DNA of 64,000 nucleotides, from assembly GCF_963664915.1 (NCBI RefSeq), contig NZ_OY761810.1, positions 2,122,661 to 2,186,660 on the forward strand, given 5' to 3'. The position numbers and the translations under genes were made by a program. Positions 28,293 through 37,495 of the stretch are shown here, piece after piece. This DNA is from an uncultured Caproiciproducens sp. Lineage in GTDB: Bacteria; Bacillota; Clostridia; Oscillospirales; Acutalibacteraceae. The notes under the pieces were generated by a model that did not search any database, was not told the origin of the DNA, and saw only the letters and a list, made by a program, of their open reading frames with translations. Every line of letters starts with the position of its first letter. Position 1 is the stretch's first letter.

Positions 28293-28454
28293 AAATACAG
28301 GTGTTGTCAGATGACAAAAGAGGGAAGTCGGGTGTAAATCCCGCGCAAGGCCGTTGCTGTAAGTACGGAGTATGGTTTTATATGCCACTGAAGTTTGGTC
28401 TTTGGGAAGGCAAACCTATACGTTGATGTACAAGCCAGAAAACCTGCCCGTATT
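28293..28454 (+). ncRNA. Cobalamin riboswitch (first copy)
   Basis: The classical B12 aptamer is readable in order: the closing stem AATACAGGT pairing with ACCTGCCCGTATT, the core AGAGGGAAGTCGGGTG and AAATCCCGCGC, GCCACTG, a GGGAAGGC block and the B12-box-like ACAAGCCAGAAAACCTGCC. It controls cbiD and the rest of the operon. The downstream terminator at 28568-28607 is the likely switch: GTTACTGG (about 28473-28480) can pair with CCA and GTAAC in the terminator's left arm, forming an anti-terminator when B12 is absent. High B12 should therefore shut the operon. Confidence 0.92.
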
Positions 28455-28567
28455 CTTTCATGCAACTCTACGGTTACTGGAGTGCGTGTGCTTACATGGA
28501 AAGAATCATCTGCACGCCTGCTGATTTCTGGAATTTGCTTAGGATGTTTCTTTTAATTTAAAGCTTT

Positions 28568-28607
28568 ACGCCATTTGGTAACGTTGAGTTACCGAGTGGC
28601 GTTTTCT
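28568..28607 (+). terminator. Riboswitch-controlled terminator before cbiD
   Basis: ACGCCATTTGGTAAC and GTTACCGAGTGGCGT pair around GTTGA and are followed by TTTTCTT. It lies 20 bases before the GTG of cbiD and fits an expression platform. Confidence 0.8.
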
Positions 28608-28627
28608 TGTATAAAGAGGTAAAAACT

Positions 28628-29770
28628 GTGGGACAACTAGAATGCTTTGTTTATAAGAATCAAAAAAAGATGCGCTGCGGCTACACCACAGGGTCGTGTG
28701 CGGCCGCAGCTGCAAAAGCTGCCGTGCAGATGCTGCTGTGCGGTCAGCGAATAGAAACTGTTACCATCTCGACGCCGAAGGGTATCAATTTAGAACTGGA
28801 TATTATTAATATTGCGTTTGAGCAAGGGTGGGTGTCCTGCGCCGTCCAAAAGGACAGCGGTGACGATCCTGATGTGACAAATGGCATTTTTGTTTATGCC
28901 AAGGTGCAAAAAACAGTGGGAGAACAGATTAAGGTAGAGGGAGGAACCGGTGTGGGCAGGGTAACCCGAGCCGGTTTGGCCTGTGCTATCGGAGAAGCAG
29001 CCATCAATCCTGTACCGCGCCGGATGATTGAAGCCGAAGTGCACGCGATATGTGAAGTGTGTGGCTATCACGGCGGAATTTCGGTTGAAATATTCATTCC
29101 CGAAGGCGAAAAAATTGCCCAAAAGACTTTTAATCCGCGTTTGGGTATTATAGGAGGAATATCAGTGCTGGGGACAAGCGGTATTGTTGAACCGATGAGC
29201 GAACAGGCGCTGATTGATTCCATTAAGGTCGAAATGAAAATGCGTGCCGCTGCAGGCGTTCATTACCTGATTGTGACACCCGGAAATTACGGTGAGACAT
29301 TTACGCAGGAACATTTAAAAATCGGACTGAAAAATGAGTTGAAATGCAGTAATTTTGTTGGAGAAACATTGGATTCTGCCGTGGAACTGCACTTTTCGGG
29401 AGTGCTTCTCATTGGGCATATCGGAAAATTCGTTAAGCTGGCGGGCGGTATCATGAATACCCATTCTCATGTTGCGGACGCGCGCATGGAAATACTCTCC
29501 GCACATGCCGCGCTGAACGGAGCAAATAAGCAAACAGTGGCGGAGATCATGAACTGTATTACCACCGATGAAGCAATCTCGATTTTAGACAGGGAGCAAA
29601 TCCGTGAAAAAACCATGCAGACTATCATGGGTAAAATAGATTTTTATCTTAAAACTCGCGTTCACGATAGCATGGAAATTGGGGCAATCATGTTTTCTAA
29701 TCAATATGGTGCCTTGGGGCAGACAAAAGATGTCGATCTTTTGCTGGCACAGTGCAAAAAGGAGATATAA
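28628..29770 (+). CDS. cbiD: Cobalt-precorrin-5B C1-methyltransferase
   Basis: A 380-residue CbiD. The N-terminal block CGYTTGSCAAAAAKAA and the internal GGTGVGRVTRAGLACAIGEA and LGTSGIVEPMSEQA are characteristic. It methylates C1 of the ring using SAM during contraction of the corrin macrocycle in the oxygen-independent pathway. I choose GTG 28628, with AGAGG about nine bases upstream; a TTG at 28607 overlaps the terminator. It is the first gene of the operon, as is common. Confidence 0.95.
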   Translation: MGQLECFVYKNQKKMRCGYTTGSCAAAAAKAAVQMLLCGQRIETVTISTPKGINLELDIINIAFEQGWVSCAVQKDSGDDPDVTNGIFVYAKVQKTVGEQIKVEGGTGVGRVTRAGLACAIGEAAINPVPRRMIEAEVHAICEVCGYHGGISVEIFIPEGEKIAQKTFNPRLGIIGGISVLGTSGIVEPMSEQALIDSIKVEMKMRAAAGVHYLIVTPGNYGETFTQEHLKIGLKNELKCSNFVGETLDSAVELHFSGVLLIGHIGKFVKLAGGIMNTHSHVADARMEILSAHAALNGANKQTVAEIMNCITTDEAISILDREQIREKTMQTIMGKIDFYLKTRVHDSMEIGAIMFSNQYGALGQTKDVDLLLAQCKKEI

Positions 29771-30469
29771 ATGGCAGGAATCTTATACGGTATCGGTGTT
29801 GGGCCGGGTGACCCGGATTTAATCACAATTAAAGCAATCAAAACAATTCGGGATTGTGACGTAATTGCAGCGCCGGACACTGGGAAATCGAGAAGTGTTG
29901 CGTTTGAAATTGCAAAACAGGCGGTTCCGGAAATTGCACAGAAAGAATTTGCCGAACTTGCCATGCCCATGACGAGGGACAGGAAGCGATTGGAAAAAAG
30001 CCATCAGCAGGCGGCGGATCAAGTCATTGTGTATTTAAATCAGGGGAAAAATGTCGCGTTTCTTACCCTCGGCGACCCCTCTGTTTATTCTACTTATATG
30101 TATATTCATGATCTGGTGTGCACCGCGGGCTATCAGGCACAGATGATCGCCGGCGTACCCTCCTTTTGCGCAGTGGCGGCAAAACTGGGCATCAGCTTAA
30201 CGAAGGCCGATCAGCCGTTTTATGTGATTCCTGCGTCCTATAGGTGTCTGGATGAAGAACTGGACAGAAAAGCAACCAAAGTGCTGATGAAGAGCGGCAA
30301 AGCGATCGAACAGGTAAAAAATCTTTTACTGGAAAAGAAGCTGCTCCCAAATGCCAAAATGGTTCAAAAATGCGGCATGAAGGGAGAACGGGTGTTTGCT
30401 TCGCTGGAGGAAGCGGACAACGACGCAGGGTACTTTTCCATTATCGTGGTAAAGGGGGAAGCAGAGTGA
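29771..30469 (+). CDS. cbiL: Cobalt-precorrin-2 C20-methyltransferase
   Basis: A 232-residue tetrapyrrole methylase: the SAM-binding start LYGIGVGPGDPDLITIKA, the FLTLGDPSVYSTYMYI loop and the GVPSFCAVAAKLG block identify the CbiL/CobI subgroup. It adds the C20 methyl group that is later lost on ring contraction. The ATG directly follows the cbiD stop, with AAAGGAG upstream inside cbiD. Confidence 0.95.
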   Translation: MAGILYGIGVGPGDPDLITIKAIKTIRDCDVIAAPDTGKSRSVAFEIAKQAVPEIAQKEFAELAMPMTRDRKRLEKSHQQAADQVIVYLNQGKNVAFLTLGDPSVYSTYMYIHDLVCTAGYQAQMIAGVPSFCAVAAKLGISLTKADQPFYVIPASYRCLDEELDRKATKVLMKSGKAIEQVKNLLLEKKLLPNAKMVQKCGMKGERVFASLEEADNDAGYFSIIVVKGEAE

Positions 30470-31224
30470 TTCATTTTGTTGGAGCGGGCTGCGGTGCGGT
30501 TGACTTAATCACAGTGCGGGGCGAACGGCTGCTGGAACAGGCGGATGTTATTATTTACGCAGGTTCATTGGTAAATCCGCAATTGCTGGATTACGCAAAA
30601 GAAGATTGTGCGATTTATGACAGCGCCGGTATGACCTTGGAACAGGTGATTCGGGTGATGCGCACGGCGGAGAAAGAAGAAAAAATGACGGTGCGCCTGC
30701 ATACGGGTGACCCGAGCATCTACGGCGCCATCCGAGAGCAGATGGATTTGCTTTCGCAGCATGCCATTGACTATGATGTAACGCCGGGTGTTAGTGCGTT
30801 TTGCGGAGCGGCAGCGGCGCTGAAAGCGGAGTATACTTTACCGCAGGTGTCTCAAACCGTTATCATTACACGCATGGAGGGAAGAACGCCGGTTCCCGAA
30901 AAGGAAGAACTTTCCCTGCTTGCTTCCCACGGGGCAACCATGGCGATATTTTTAAGCACAGGGCTGCTCGATTCCCTCAAGAAAAGGCTGCTTTCGGGCG
31001 GCTATGCTAAAGATACCCCTGCGGCAATCGTTTACAAAGCAACATGGCCGGATGAAAAAACCTTTGTGGGCACGGTTGACACCCTGCCGCAGCTTGCAAA
31101 GGATAACAATATTACAAAAACCGCACTGATTTTAGTCGGAAAATTTTTAGCGAATGAGTACGGGCGTTCCAAACTGTATGACCCTGCATTTACGCATGGC
31201 TTTCGGGGGGGAACTTCAGAATGA
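30466..31224 (+). CDS. cbiF: Cobalt-precorrin-4 C11-methyltransferase
   Basis: A 252-residue tetrapyrrole methylase. IHFVGAGCGAVDLITVRG is the CbiF/CobM form of the N-terminal glycine loop, and VRLHTGDPSIYGAIREQ and YDVTPGVSAFCGAAAAL follow as expected. Translation starts at GTG 30466, which overlaps the cbiL stop (GTGA) and has GGGGGAAG upstream; a longer frame back to 30370 lies within cbiL. Confidence 0.95.
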   Translation: MIHFVGAGCGAVDLITVRGERLLEQADVIIYAGSLVNPQLLDYAKEDCAIYDSAGMTLEQVIRVMRTAEKEEKMTVRLHTGDPSIYGAIREQMDLLSQHAIDYDVTPGVSAFCGAAAALKAEYTLPQVSQTVIITRMEGRTPVPEKEELSLLASHGATMAIFLSTGLLDSLKKRLLSGGYAKDTPAAIVYKATWPDEKTFVGTVDTLPQLAKDNNITKTALILVGKFLANEYGRSKLYDPAFTHGFRGGTSE

Positions 31225-32270
31225 AACTCTGGGTGGTTGCCTTTACCCGCCGCGGCGCGCGGCTCTGCTCCAAAATTGTGGATTCCATGACTGAGCTTGA
31301 GCATGAGTGCACGGGGTTTGCCTCGGCTGCTTATGCAGGGGAGAAATTACAGACGATTGGCACCAGCTTTTCGGAGTGGACAAATCAGGCCTTTTTGAAC
31401 GTGCAGGGCATCATCTTTGTGGGTGCGTGTGGAATAGCGGTGCGCGCGATCGCCCCTTACATAATAAGTAAAACAAAAGATCCGGCGGTGGTTGCGGTGG
31501 ATGAACATGCAAACTTTGCGGTGTCACTGCTCTCAGGCCACATCGGCGGCGCAAATGCTTTGACGATTGAGTTAGCAAAAAGAATCGGAGCAACTCCTGT
31601 CGTTTCCACGGCCACAGACTTGAACCACCGTTTTGCGGTGGACTGCTTTGCAGAAGAAAACAATTTATATCTGTGTGACATGCAGGCTGCCAAGGCGGTG
31701 TCAGCCGCTCTTCTAGATGATAAAACGGTTTTTCTTCAAGATGATTTTGGCGAATTCTTTCCGCAGGAAACACCGCTCCCGCAGGGCATTCAATTTGGTG
31801 CAAGCGGAGAACTCGGTATCTGTATTTCATTGGATGACACACAAAAACCATTTTCCGTTACACTCAACCTTGTTCCAAAGGTTTTGACCATAGGCATTGG
31901 ATGCAGAAAAAATACGGCGGCGGAATTCGTCGAGCAAGCAGTTATGCAAATCCTAGACCAAAATCAATTTTCGGTTCATGCAATAAAGAAGCTGTGTTCT
32001 ATTGACCTTAAAGCGCAGGAAAATGGAATTTTAGAATTCTGCCGTCATCATCAATTACAATTCAGTACCTATTCCGCGCAGGAGCTGGAGCAGATACAGG
32101 GAGATTTTGCATCTTCCGATTTTGTAAAGGATATTACCGGAGTGGATAACGTGTGTGAACGTGCCGCCGTGCTCGGCAGTACAAGCGGAAAATTGATTGT
32201 AAAAAAGCAGGTCTTTCCGTCGGTAACGGTTGCAGTTGCGATTCAGATCGGAGGAAATAAGAAAACATGA
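31221..32270 (+). CDS. cbiG: Cobalt-precorrin-5A hydrolase
   Basis: A 349-residue CbiG. The N-terminal domain contains GACGIAVRAIAPYI and SLLSGHIGGANALT, and the C-terminal CbiG/CobE domain contains LTIGIGCRKNTAAEFVEQAV. It opens the delta-lactone and releases the C20 carbon as acetaldehyde, the step that defines the anaerobic route. The start overlaps the cbiF stop by four bases. Confidence 0.94.
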   Translation: MKLWVVAFTRRGARLCSKIVDSMTELEHECTGFASAAYAGEKLQTIGTSFSEWTNQAFLNVQGIIFVGACGIAVRAIAPYIISKTKDPAVVAVDEHANFAVSLLSGHIGGANALTIELAKRIGATPVVSTATDLNHRFAVDCFAEENNLYLCDMQAAKAVSAALLDDKTVFLQDDFGEFFPQETPLPQGIQFGASGELGICISLDDTQKPFSVTLNLVPKVLTIGIGCRKNTAAEFVEQAVMQILDQNQFSVHAIKKLCSIDLKAQENGILEFCRHHQLQFSTYSAQELEQIQGDFASSDFVKDITGVDNVCERAAVLGSTSGKLIVKKQVFPSVTVAVAIQIGGNKKT

Positions 32271-33001
32271 AAATTTACGTAGTAGGTCTCGGCCCCGGCG
32301 GATTTGACCAGATGACAGGCCGGGCACTCGACGCAATGCAAAGCAGCGATGTGATTGCAGGCTATGATGGTTATATTGATTTAATTAAAGACCGTTATTC
32401 CGATAAAAAACTGCTTTCCACTCCAATGAAGCAGGAAGCCGACCGCTGCCGCCTTACGGTAGAAGAAGCATTAAAAGGGCAGACGGTTTCGATTGTGTGC
32501 AGCGGGGATGCCGGTGTTTACGGTATGGCAGGATTACTTTATGAGGTTGCACAGCAGTATCCGCCCGTTGAAATTGAAATTGTTGCGGGGGTCACGGCGG
32601 CATGCAGTGGGGCGGCTGTGTTGGGCGCTCCGCTGATTCATGACTTTGCCGTTATCAGTTTAAGTGATTTACTCACCCCGTGGGAGTTGATTGAAAAACG
32701 GTTGGACTGCGCCGCTCAGGCGGATTTTGTGATTTGCCTTTATAATCCATCCAGTAAGAAGCGCGCGGATTATTTACATAAAGCATGTGATATTGTGCTC
32801 AAATACCGCAGCAAAAGTACGGTTTGCGGTACCGTAAAAAATGTTGGCAGAGTGTGTGAAGAAGGGCATGTCATGTTTCTTTCGCAATTGTGTGACGTGT
32901 CGGCCGATATGTTTACAACGGTATTTATCGGCAATTCACAGACACGGGAAATCGGCGGTAAAATGGTAACACCGCGGGGTTATCGTGACGAAAAAGGCTG
33001 A
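32267..33001 (+). CDS. cbiH: Cobalt-precorrin-3B C17-methyltransferase
   Basis: A 244-residue CbiH/CobJ methylase. The start MKIYVVGLGPGGFDQMTGRA, the SIVCSGDAGVYGMAGLL loop and VTAACSGAAVLGAPLIHDF are diagnostic. It methylates C17 and drives ring contraction. GGAGG lies upstream inside cbiG, and the start overlaps the cbiG stop by four bases. Confidence 0.95.
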   Translation: MKIYVVGLGPGGFDQMTGRALDAMQSSDVIAGYDGYIDLIKDRYSDKKLLSTPMKQEADRCRLTVEEALKGQTVSIVCSGDAGVYGMAGLLYEVAQQYPPVEIEIVAGVTAACSGAAVLGAPLIHDFAVISLSDLLTPWELIEKRLDCAAQADFVICLYNPSSKKRADYLHKACDIVLKYRSKSTVCGTVKNVGRVCEEGHVMFLSQLCDVSADMFTTVFIGNSQTREIGGKMVTPRGYRDEKG

Positions 33002-33016
33002 AAAGGGGACGGCGCA

Positions 33017-33838
33017 ATGCATAGTATATTACTATTTGCGGGAACAACGGAGGGACGGCTTTTGGCGGAAGAAATGGATGGCCTGAACGTCAAGGTATTT
33101 GTTTGTGTCGCAACCGAATACGGAAGGGAACTTCTCCCACAAACGGATCACATTACCGTACTGACCGGAAGGCTTGACGAGCCGCAGATGTGTAATTTTA
33201 TGAATGAACACCGGTTTGACTGTGTGGTTGACGCGACACACCCCTATGCGGTTGAAGTGACTGAAAATATTATGCGTGCGTGCCACGAAACGCATACCAC
33301 ATATTTTCGTCTGATGCGCGAAAGCTCGGAAAGTGAGGCTTGCATTTCGGTTTCCGATACACACGCGGCGGCGGACTTTCTCAGCCAAACAGAGGGTACT
33401 GTTCTGCTTACAACGGGCAGTAAAGAACTGGGAATTTTTACAAAGGTAGAAAATTACAGGGAACGGCTGTACGCAAGGGTGTTGCCTATTCCACAGGTCC
33501 TGCAAAAATGCTTTGATTTGGGTTTTGAGGGCAGTCACTTAATAGCGATGCAGGGGCCATTTTCACGGCAGATGAATTTGGCTCTGATGAAACAGTGGAA
33601 TATCAAAATAATGGTCACCAAAGATTCCGGCAGAGCGGGCGGATTTTCAGAAAAGCTGCGGGCGGCAAAGTTGGCAAGAGTACAAACGTTGGTTATCGGC
33701 AGACCGCAGGAACAAGTCGGATACCGTTACAAGGAACTACTAAAACTTCTCACCAATCAATATCATATGGAAAAAACCAGCAGGGAGGTGTGTCGGATTG
33801 AAAACGAAGGTGTTTCTGATAGGAATCGGCATGGGTAA
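33017..33838 (+). CDS. cbiJ: Cobalt-precorrin-6A reductase
   Basis: A 273-residue CbiJ/CobK protein. LLFAGTTEGRLLAEEM opens the nucleotide-binding fold, VVDATHPYAVEVTENI is the family core motif, and TKDSGRAGGFSEKLRAAK follows near the C-terminus. It reduces the C18-C19 double bond with NAD(P)H. Its end overlaps cbiET by 41 bases. Confidence 0.94.
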   Translation: MHSILLFAGTTEGRLLAEEMDGLNVKVFVCVATEYGRELLPQTDHITVLTGRLDEPQMCNFMNEHRFDCVVDATHPYAVEVTENIMRACHETHTTYFRLMRESSESEACISVSDTHAAADFLSQTEGTVLLTTGSKELGIFTKVENYRERLYARVLPIPQVLQKCFDLGFEGSHLIAMQGPFSRQMNLALMKQWNIKIMVTKDSGRAGGFSEKLRAAKLARVQTLVIGRPQEQVGYRYKELLKLLTNQYHMEKTSREVCRIENEGVSDRNRHG

Positions 33839-35024
33839 CCGCGATACACTGACCATCGGTGCGCTCAATGCGTTACAAAATTGCGACCGCATCATCGGAG
33901 CGCAGCGGATGCTGGACTGCTTTGAGGATATAAATTGCGAAAAACTGGTTGCGGTTTTACCGGATGACATTGCCGCCCATATTGCCGCTCACCCGCAGGA
34001 CAAAACTGCCGCAGTAGTATTTTCCGGCGATATTGGATTTTACAGTGGTGCTAAAAAACTGTATACCCTGCTGAACGGCTATGAGGTGGAAACGATTGGC
34101 GGCATTAGCTCCGTATCCTATTTTTGTGCGCAATTGCACACCTCATGGGACGACGCATACTTAGTCAGCGCGCACGGCAGGGAATGCGGTGTGCTCGGTG
34201 CAGTCATGACGCATGCCAAAACTTTTTTTCTAACCGGCGGCACACATTGCGTGCGCAATATTTGTCGGACGCTTTGCGAAAATGGATTGGGTGAGGTTTC
34301 AGTTTCGGTGGGGGAACGGCTTTCCTATGCGGACGAGCGGATCGTAATGGCAACGGCAGGGGAACTGGTAAAGGCTGAATTTGATGATTTGAGCGTAATG
34401 CTGGTTGTGAATCCCGCACCGCTGATGCAAACCTGTGTGACCCATGGCATGGAGGACGGTGAGTTTATTCGTTCCTCAGAATCTCCGGTTATCCCGATGA
34501 CCAAAAGCGAGGTTCGCAGTGTTTCACTTTCAAAATTAAGGCTTGAAGATCAACACATCATTTACGATATTGGCGCGGGAACCGGTTCCGTGGCGGTGGA
34601 GGCGGCATTGCAGGTGCAAAACGGGTTTGTATATGCCATTGAAAAGAATGCCGCAGCGCTGAAATTAATAGAGCAGAACAAAGCAAAGTTTGGTTTGCAT
34701 CATCTGACCGCCGTCAGTGGAATTGCGCCGCAGGCGCTTGCGGAACTGCCTCCGCCCGACCGTGCTTTTATCGGCGGGTCGTGCGGCAATATGGAAGCCA
34801 TCCTCGCGGCACTCCTTGCCAAAAATCCCCGAGTACGAGTGGTGGTCAACGCCATTGCACTCGAAACGGTGGGAGAAACTCTGGCCTGTTTTCACAAATT
34901 TGGCTTAACCGGAGTAGACATCGCGCAGATTTCGGTATCAAAAGCGAAAGCAGTGAGTAATTACAGCATGATGACGGGGCAAAACCCGGTATTCGTCATC
35001 AGCGGACAAGGGGCGGGGCTGTGA
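33798..35024 (+). CDS. cbiET: Cobalt-precorrin-7 C5/C15-methyltransferase, CbiE-CbiT fusion
   Basis: A 408-residue fusion. Residues 1-200 are a CbiE tetrapyrrole methylase (FLIGIGMGNRDTLTIGALNA, then AAVVFSGDIGFYSG). Residues 215-408 are a CbiT methyltransferase/decarboxylase with a Rossmann SAM motif YDIGAGTGSVAVEAA. Together they methylate C5 and C15 and remove the C12 acetate carboxyl. The start is TTG 33798, with GGGAGG nine bases upstream, inside the end of cbiJ. In many genomes the two domains are separate genes; fusion is the CobL arrangement. Confidence 0.95.
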   Translation: MKTKVFLIGIGMGNRDTLTIGALNALQNCDRIIGAQRMLDCFEDINCEKLVAVLPDDIAAHIAAHPQDKTAAVVFSGDIGFYSGAKKLYTLLNGYEVETIGGISSVSYFCAQLHTSWDDAYLVSAHGRECGVLGAVMTHAKTFFLTGGTHCVRNICRTLCENGLGEVSVSVGERLSYADERIVMATAGELVKAEFDDLSVMLVVNPAPLMQTCVTHGMEDGEFIRSSESPVIPMTKSEVRSVSLSKLRLEDQHIIYDIGAGTGSVAVEAALQVQNGFVYAIEKNAAALKLIEQNKAKFGLHHLTAVSGIAPQALAELPPPDRAFIGGSCGNMEAILAALLAKNPRVRVVVNAIALETVGETLACFHKFGLTGVDIAQISVSKAKAVSNYSMMTGQNPVFVISGQGAGL

Positions 35025-36397
35025 GTACTTATCCGATTCCGCGCATTATGCTTGCCGCGCCGAACAGTGGAGCGGGGAAAACAACTTTGACCTGTGCGCT
35101 TTTGCAGGCACTTGTAAACCGAGGACTGTCGGCCGCTTCCTTTAAATGCGGGCCGGATTATATAGATCCCATGTTTCATTCCAAAATCATCGGAATAAAA
35201 TCACGAAATTTGGACTTGTTTTTTTTAAAGTCTGATACGGTACGCGCATTGCTTTATAAAACTGCTGTCCAAGCGGATATTGCGGTGCTGGAGGGCGTGA
35301 TGGGGTATTACGATGGCGTAGGAGGAACCACCACACAGGCGAGCAGTTATGAGCTGGCCAGGGAAACGAAGACTCCGGTTGTGCTGGTGGTTAACTGCGG
35401 CGGAATGTCGCTGTCGCTTGCCGCGCTCATCAAAGGTTTTTTGCAGTTTCGTGAGGACAGCGGCATTTGCGGGGTCATTCTGAACCGCGTGTCTCCCATG
35501 CTGTATCCCTCTTTGAAAAAGGCGCTGGAGGAGGAACTGGGGATTGCCGTTCTGGGCTATCTTCCGCCCTTGCCCGAATGTTCTCTGCAAAGCCGCCATC
35601 TTGGATTGGTGACGGCAAATGAAGTGGAGCATCTAAAGGAAAAGCTGAACCGGCTCGCAGCTCAGTTGGAGCATACAATGGATTTTGGGCGGCTGATCCG
35701 AATTGCACAGGACGCGCCGCCTCTTTCCTGTGAACCGATTGATTTGCCGAACCTGCCAAACGGGCATCCTAAGATTGCCGTGGCAATGGATAATGCTTTC
35801 TGCTTTTATTATCAGGATTCGCTGGATTTGTTGGAAGAGCTGGGCGCGCAGCTTGTTCCGTTCAGCCCACTGAATGATGCGCAGCTGCCGCCTAAAATCA
35901 ATGGCTTGATTTTAGGCGGCGGGTATCCGGAGCTGTACGCCGAAGCGCTTTCAGAAAACTACTCCATGCGCGGCAGTATCAAAGCGGCCATTCACGGCGG
36001 AATGCCCTGCATAGCGGAATGCGGAGGGTTCATGTACCTGCACAAAAGCATGCAGGACGATACCGGAACAGTACATGACATGGCAGGCGTAATTGACGCG
36101 GATTGCTATAAAACCGATCACCTCAGGCGCTTTGGATATGTTACCCTTACCGCCCGGCGGGATAATATGCTGTGCAAAGCGGGGGAAAACATAGCTGCGC
36201 ACGAGTTCCATTATTGGGACAGCACCGATTGCGGCGATGCTTTTCAGGCGCAGAAGCCTGTTCGTAATACTACATGGAATTGTATTTACGGCGGGAGTAA
36301 TTTAAACATATTTGCGGGTTATCCGCATTTTCATTTCTATTCCAATCCGCGGTTTGCGGTTCGATTTATCCGGAAATGCAATGAGTTTGAAATTTAA
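35021..36397 (+). CDS. cbiA: Cobyrinate a,c-diamide synthase
   Basis: A 458-residue CbiA. The ATP site is AAPNSGAGKTTLTCALL near residue 13, and the glutaminase-like domain has the nucleophile Cys in PCIAECGGFMYLHKSM near residue 332. It amidates the a and c carboxyls using glutamine and ATP. GTG 35021 overlaps the cbiET stop. Confidence 0.95.
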   Translation: MSTYPIPRIMLAAPNSGAGKTTLTCALLQALVNRGLSAASFKCGPDYIDPMFHSKIIGIKSRNLDLFFLKSDTVRALLYKTAVQADIAVLEGVMGYYDGVGGTTTQASSYELARETKTPVVLVVNCGGMSLSLAALIKGFLQFREDSGICGVILNRVSPMLYPSLKKALEEELGIAVLGYLPPLPECSLQSRHLGLVTANEVEHLKEKLNRLAAQLEHTMDFGRLIRIAQDAPPLSCEPIDLPNLPNGHPKIAVAMDNAFCFYYQDSLDLLEELGAQLVPFSPLNDAQLPPKINGLILGGGYPELYAEALSENYSMRGSIKAAIHGGMPCIAECGGFMYLHKSMQDDTGTVHDMAGVIDADCYKTDHLRRFGYVTLTARRDNMLCKAGENIAAHEFHYWDSTDCGDAFQAQKPVRNTTWNCIYGGSNLNIFAGYPHFHFYSNPRFAVRFIRKCNEFEI

Positions 36398-36418
36398 ATG
36401 TTTGGAATGATAGGATCT

Positions 36419-37477
36419 ATGACACTGGAAGAAACGATCCATAAAATTGCGCCGCTGAATCAAGCGGCGATGGACGCCGCACAAAAACGGTGGAACAGTA
36501 TTGCAAAACCGCTCAACAGCCTTGGACTCTTGGAAAAAGCGGTTATTCAAATTGCTGGCATCACCGCAAACCCGCAAATCAGCCTTGCAAAACGCGGCGT
36601 TGTGGTCATGTGTGCAGATAACGGCGTGGTTGCACAGGGCGTGACTCAGACAGGCAGTGAAGTGACAGCCGTTGTTACGGAGAATTTAACAAAATGTGAA
36701 ACAAGTGTCTGCAAGATGGCACAGGTTGCCGGTGCGCAGGTATTCCCCGTGGATATCGGTGTGGCACGTGATGTTTCGGGAGACGGCCTAATCATCCGCA
36801 AGGTTGCATATGGCACACAGGATATGACCGAAACCGCCGCAATGACGCGGCAGCAGGCAGTACAGGCATTGGAAATAGGAATTAATTTGGTCGGAGAACT
36901 CAAGGCGCAGGGATACAAAATTTTGGCAACCGGAGAAATGGGCATTGGCAATACCACCACTGGCAGCGCAATCGCTTCTGTGTTTTTGAATGAGACTGCT
37001 TCCATGGTTACGGGCAGGGGCGCCGGACTTTCCAACGAAGGACTGGAGCGAAAGATTGCCGCCATTGAAAAAGCGATTTCAGTGAATCAGCCTGATCCGG
37101 AGGATGCGCTGGATGTACTTGCAAAGGTAGGCGGGCTGGACATTGCCGGGCTTGCGGGCGTGTTTTTAGGCGGAGCGGCATACCGGATTCCAGTTTTGAT
37201 TGACGGCTTCATTTCGTCCGTTGCCGCGCTTACCGCCGCACGGATTTGCCCGAAGGCAAGAGACTATCTGATGGCCTCCCATGTTTCGAAAGAGCCGGCG
37301 GGCGCGATGCTGTTGACGGAACTCGGAACAAAGCCTTTTCTCATGGCGGAAATGTGTCTGGGGGAAGGTACCGGAGCTGTGGCAGTGCTCCCCATCTTAG
37401 ATATGGCATGTGCCGTTTATAATAGCATGAGCACCTTTGAACAGATCGAAATTGAAGAATATCAGCCGCAAAACTGA
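36419..37477 (+). CDS. cobT: Nicotinate-nucleotide-dimethylbenzimidazole phosphoribosyltransferase
   Basis: About 352 residues. GVVVMCADNGVVAQGVTQTG, GEMGIGNTTTGSAI and GRGAGLSNEGLERK are CobT core motifs, and the catalytic Glu lies in MCLGEGTGAVAVLP near the C-terminus. It makes the alpha-ribotide of the lower ligand. Two starts are possible: ATG 36398 right behind cbiA, and ATG 36419 (MTLEETIHKIAPL), which matches family N-termini better and has AGGATCT upstream. No genes for benzimidazole synthesis (bza) are nearby, so the base may be taken up or be another base. Confidence 0.94.
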   Translation: MTLEETIHKIAPLNQAAMDAAQKRWNSIAKPLNSLGLLEKAVIQIAGITANPQISLAKRGVVVMCADNGVVAQGVTQTGSEVTAVVTENLTKCETSVCKMAQVAGAQVFPVDIGVARDVSGDGLIIRKVAYGTQDMTETAAMTRQQAVQALEIGINLVGELKAQGYKILATGEMGIGNTTTGSAIASVFLNETASMVTGRGAGLSNEGLERKIAAIEKAISVNQPDPEDALDVLAKVGGLDIAGLAGVFLGGAAYRIPVLIDGFISSVAALTAARICPKARDYLMASHVSKEPAGAMLLTELGTKPFLMAEMCLGEGTGAVAVLPILDMACAVYNSMSTFEQIEIEEYQPQN

Positions 37478-37495
37478 AAAATCAGGAGTAAAGGG

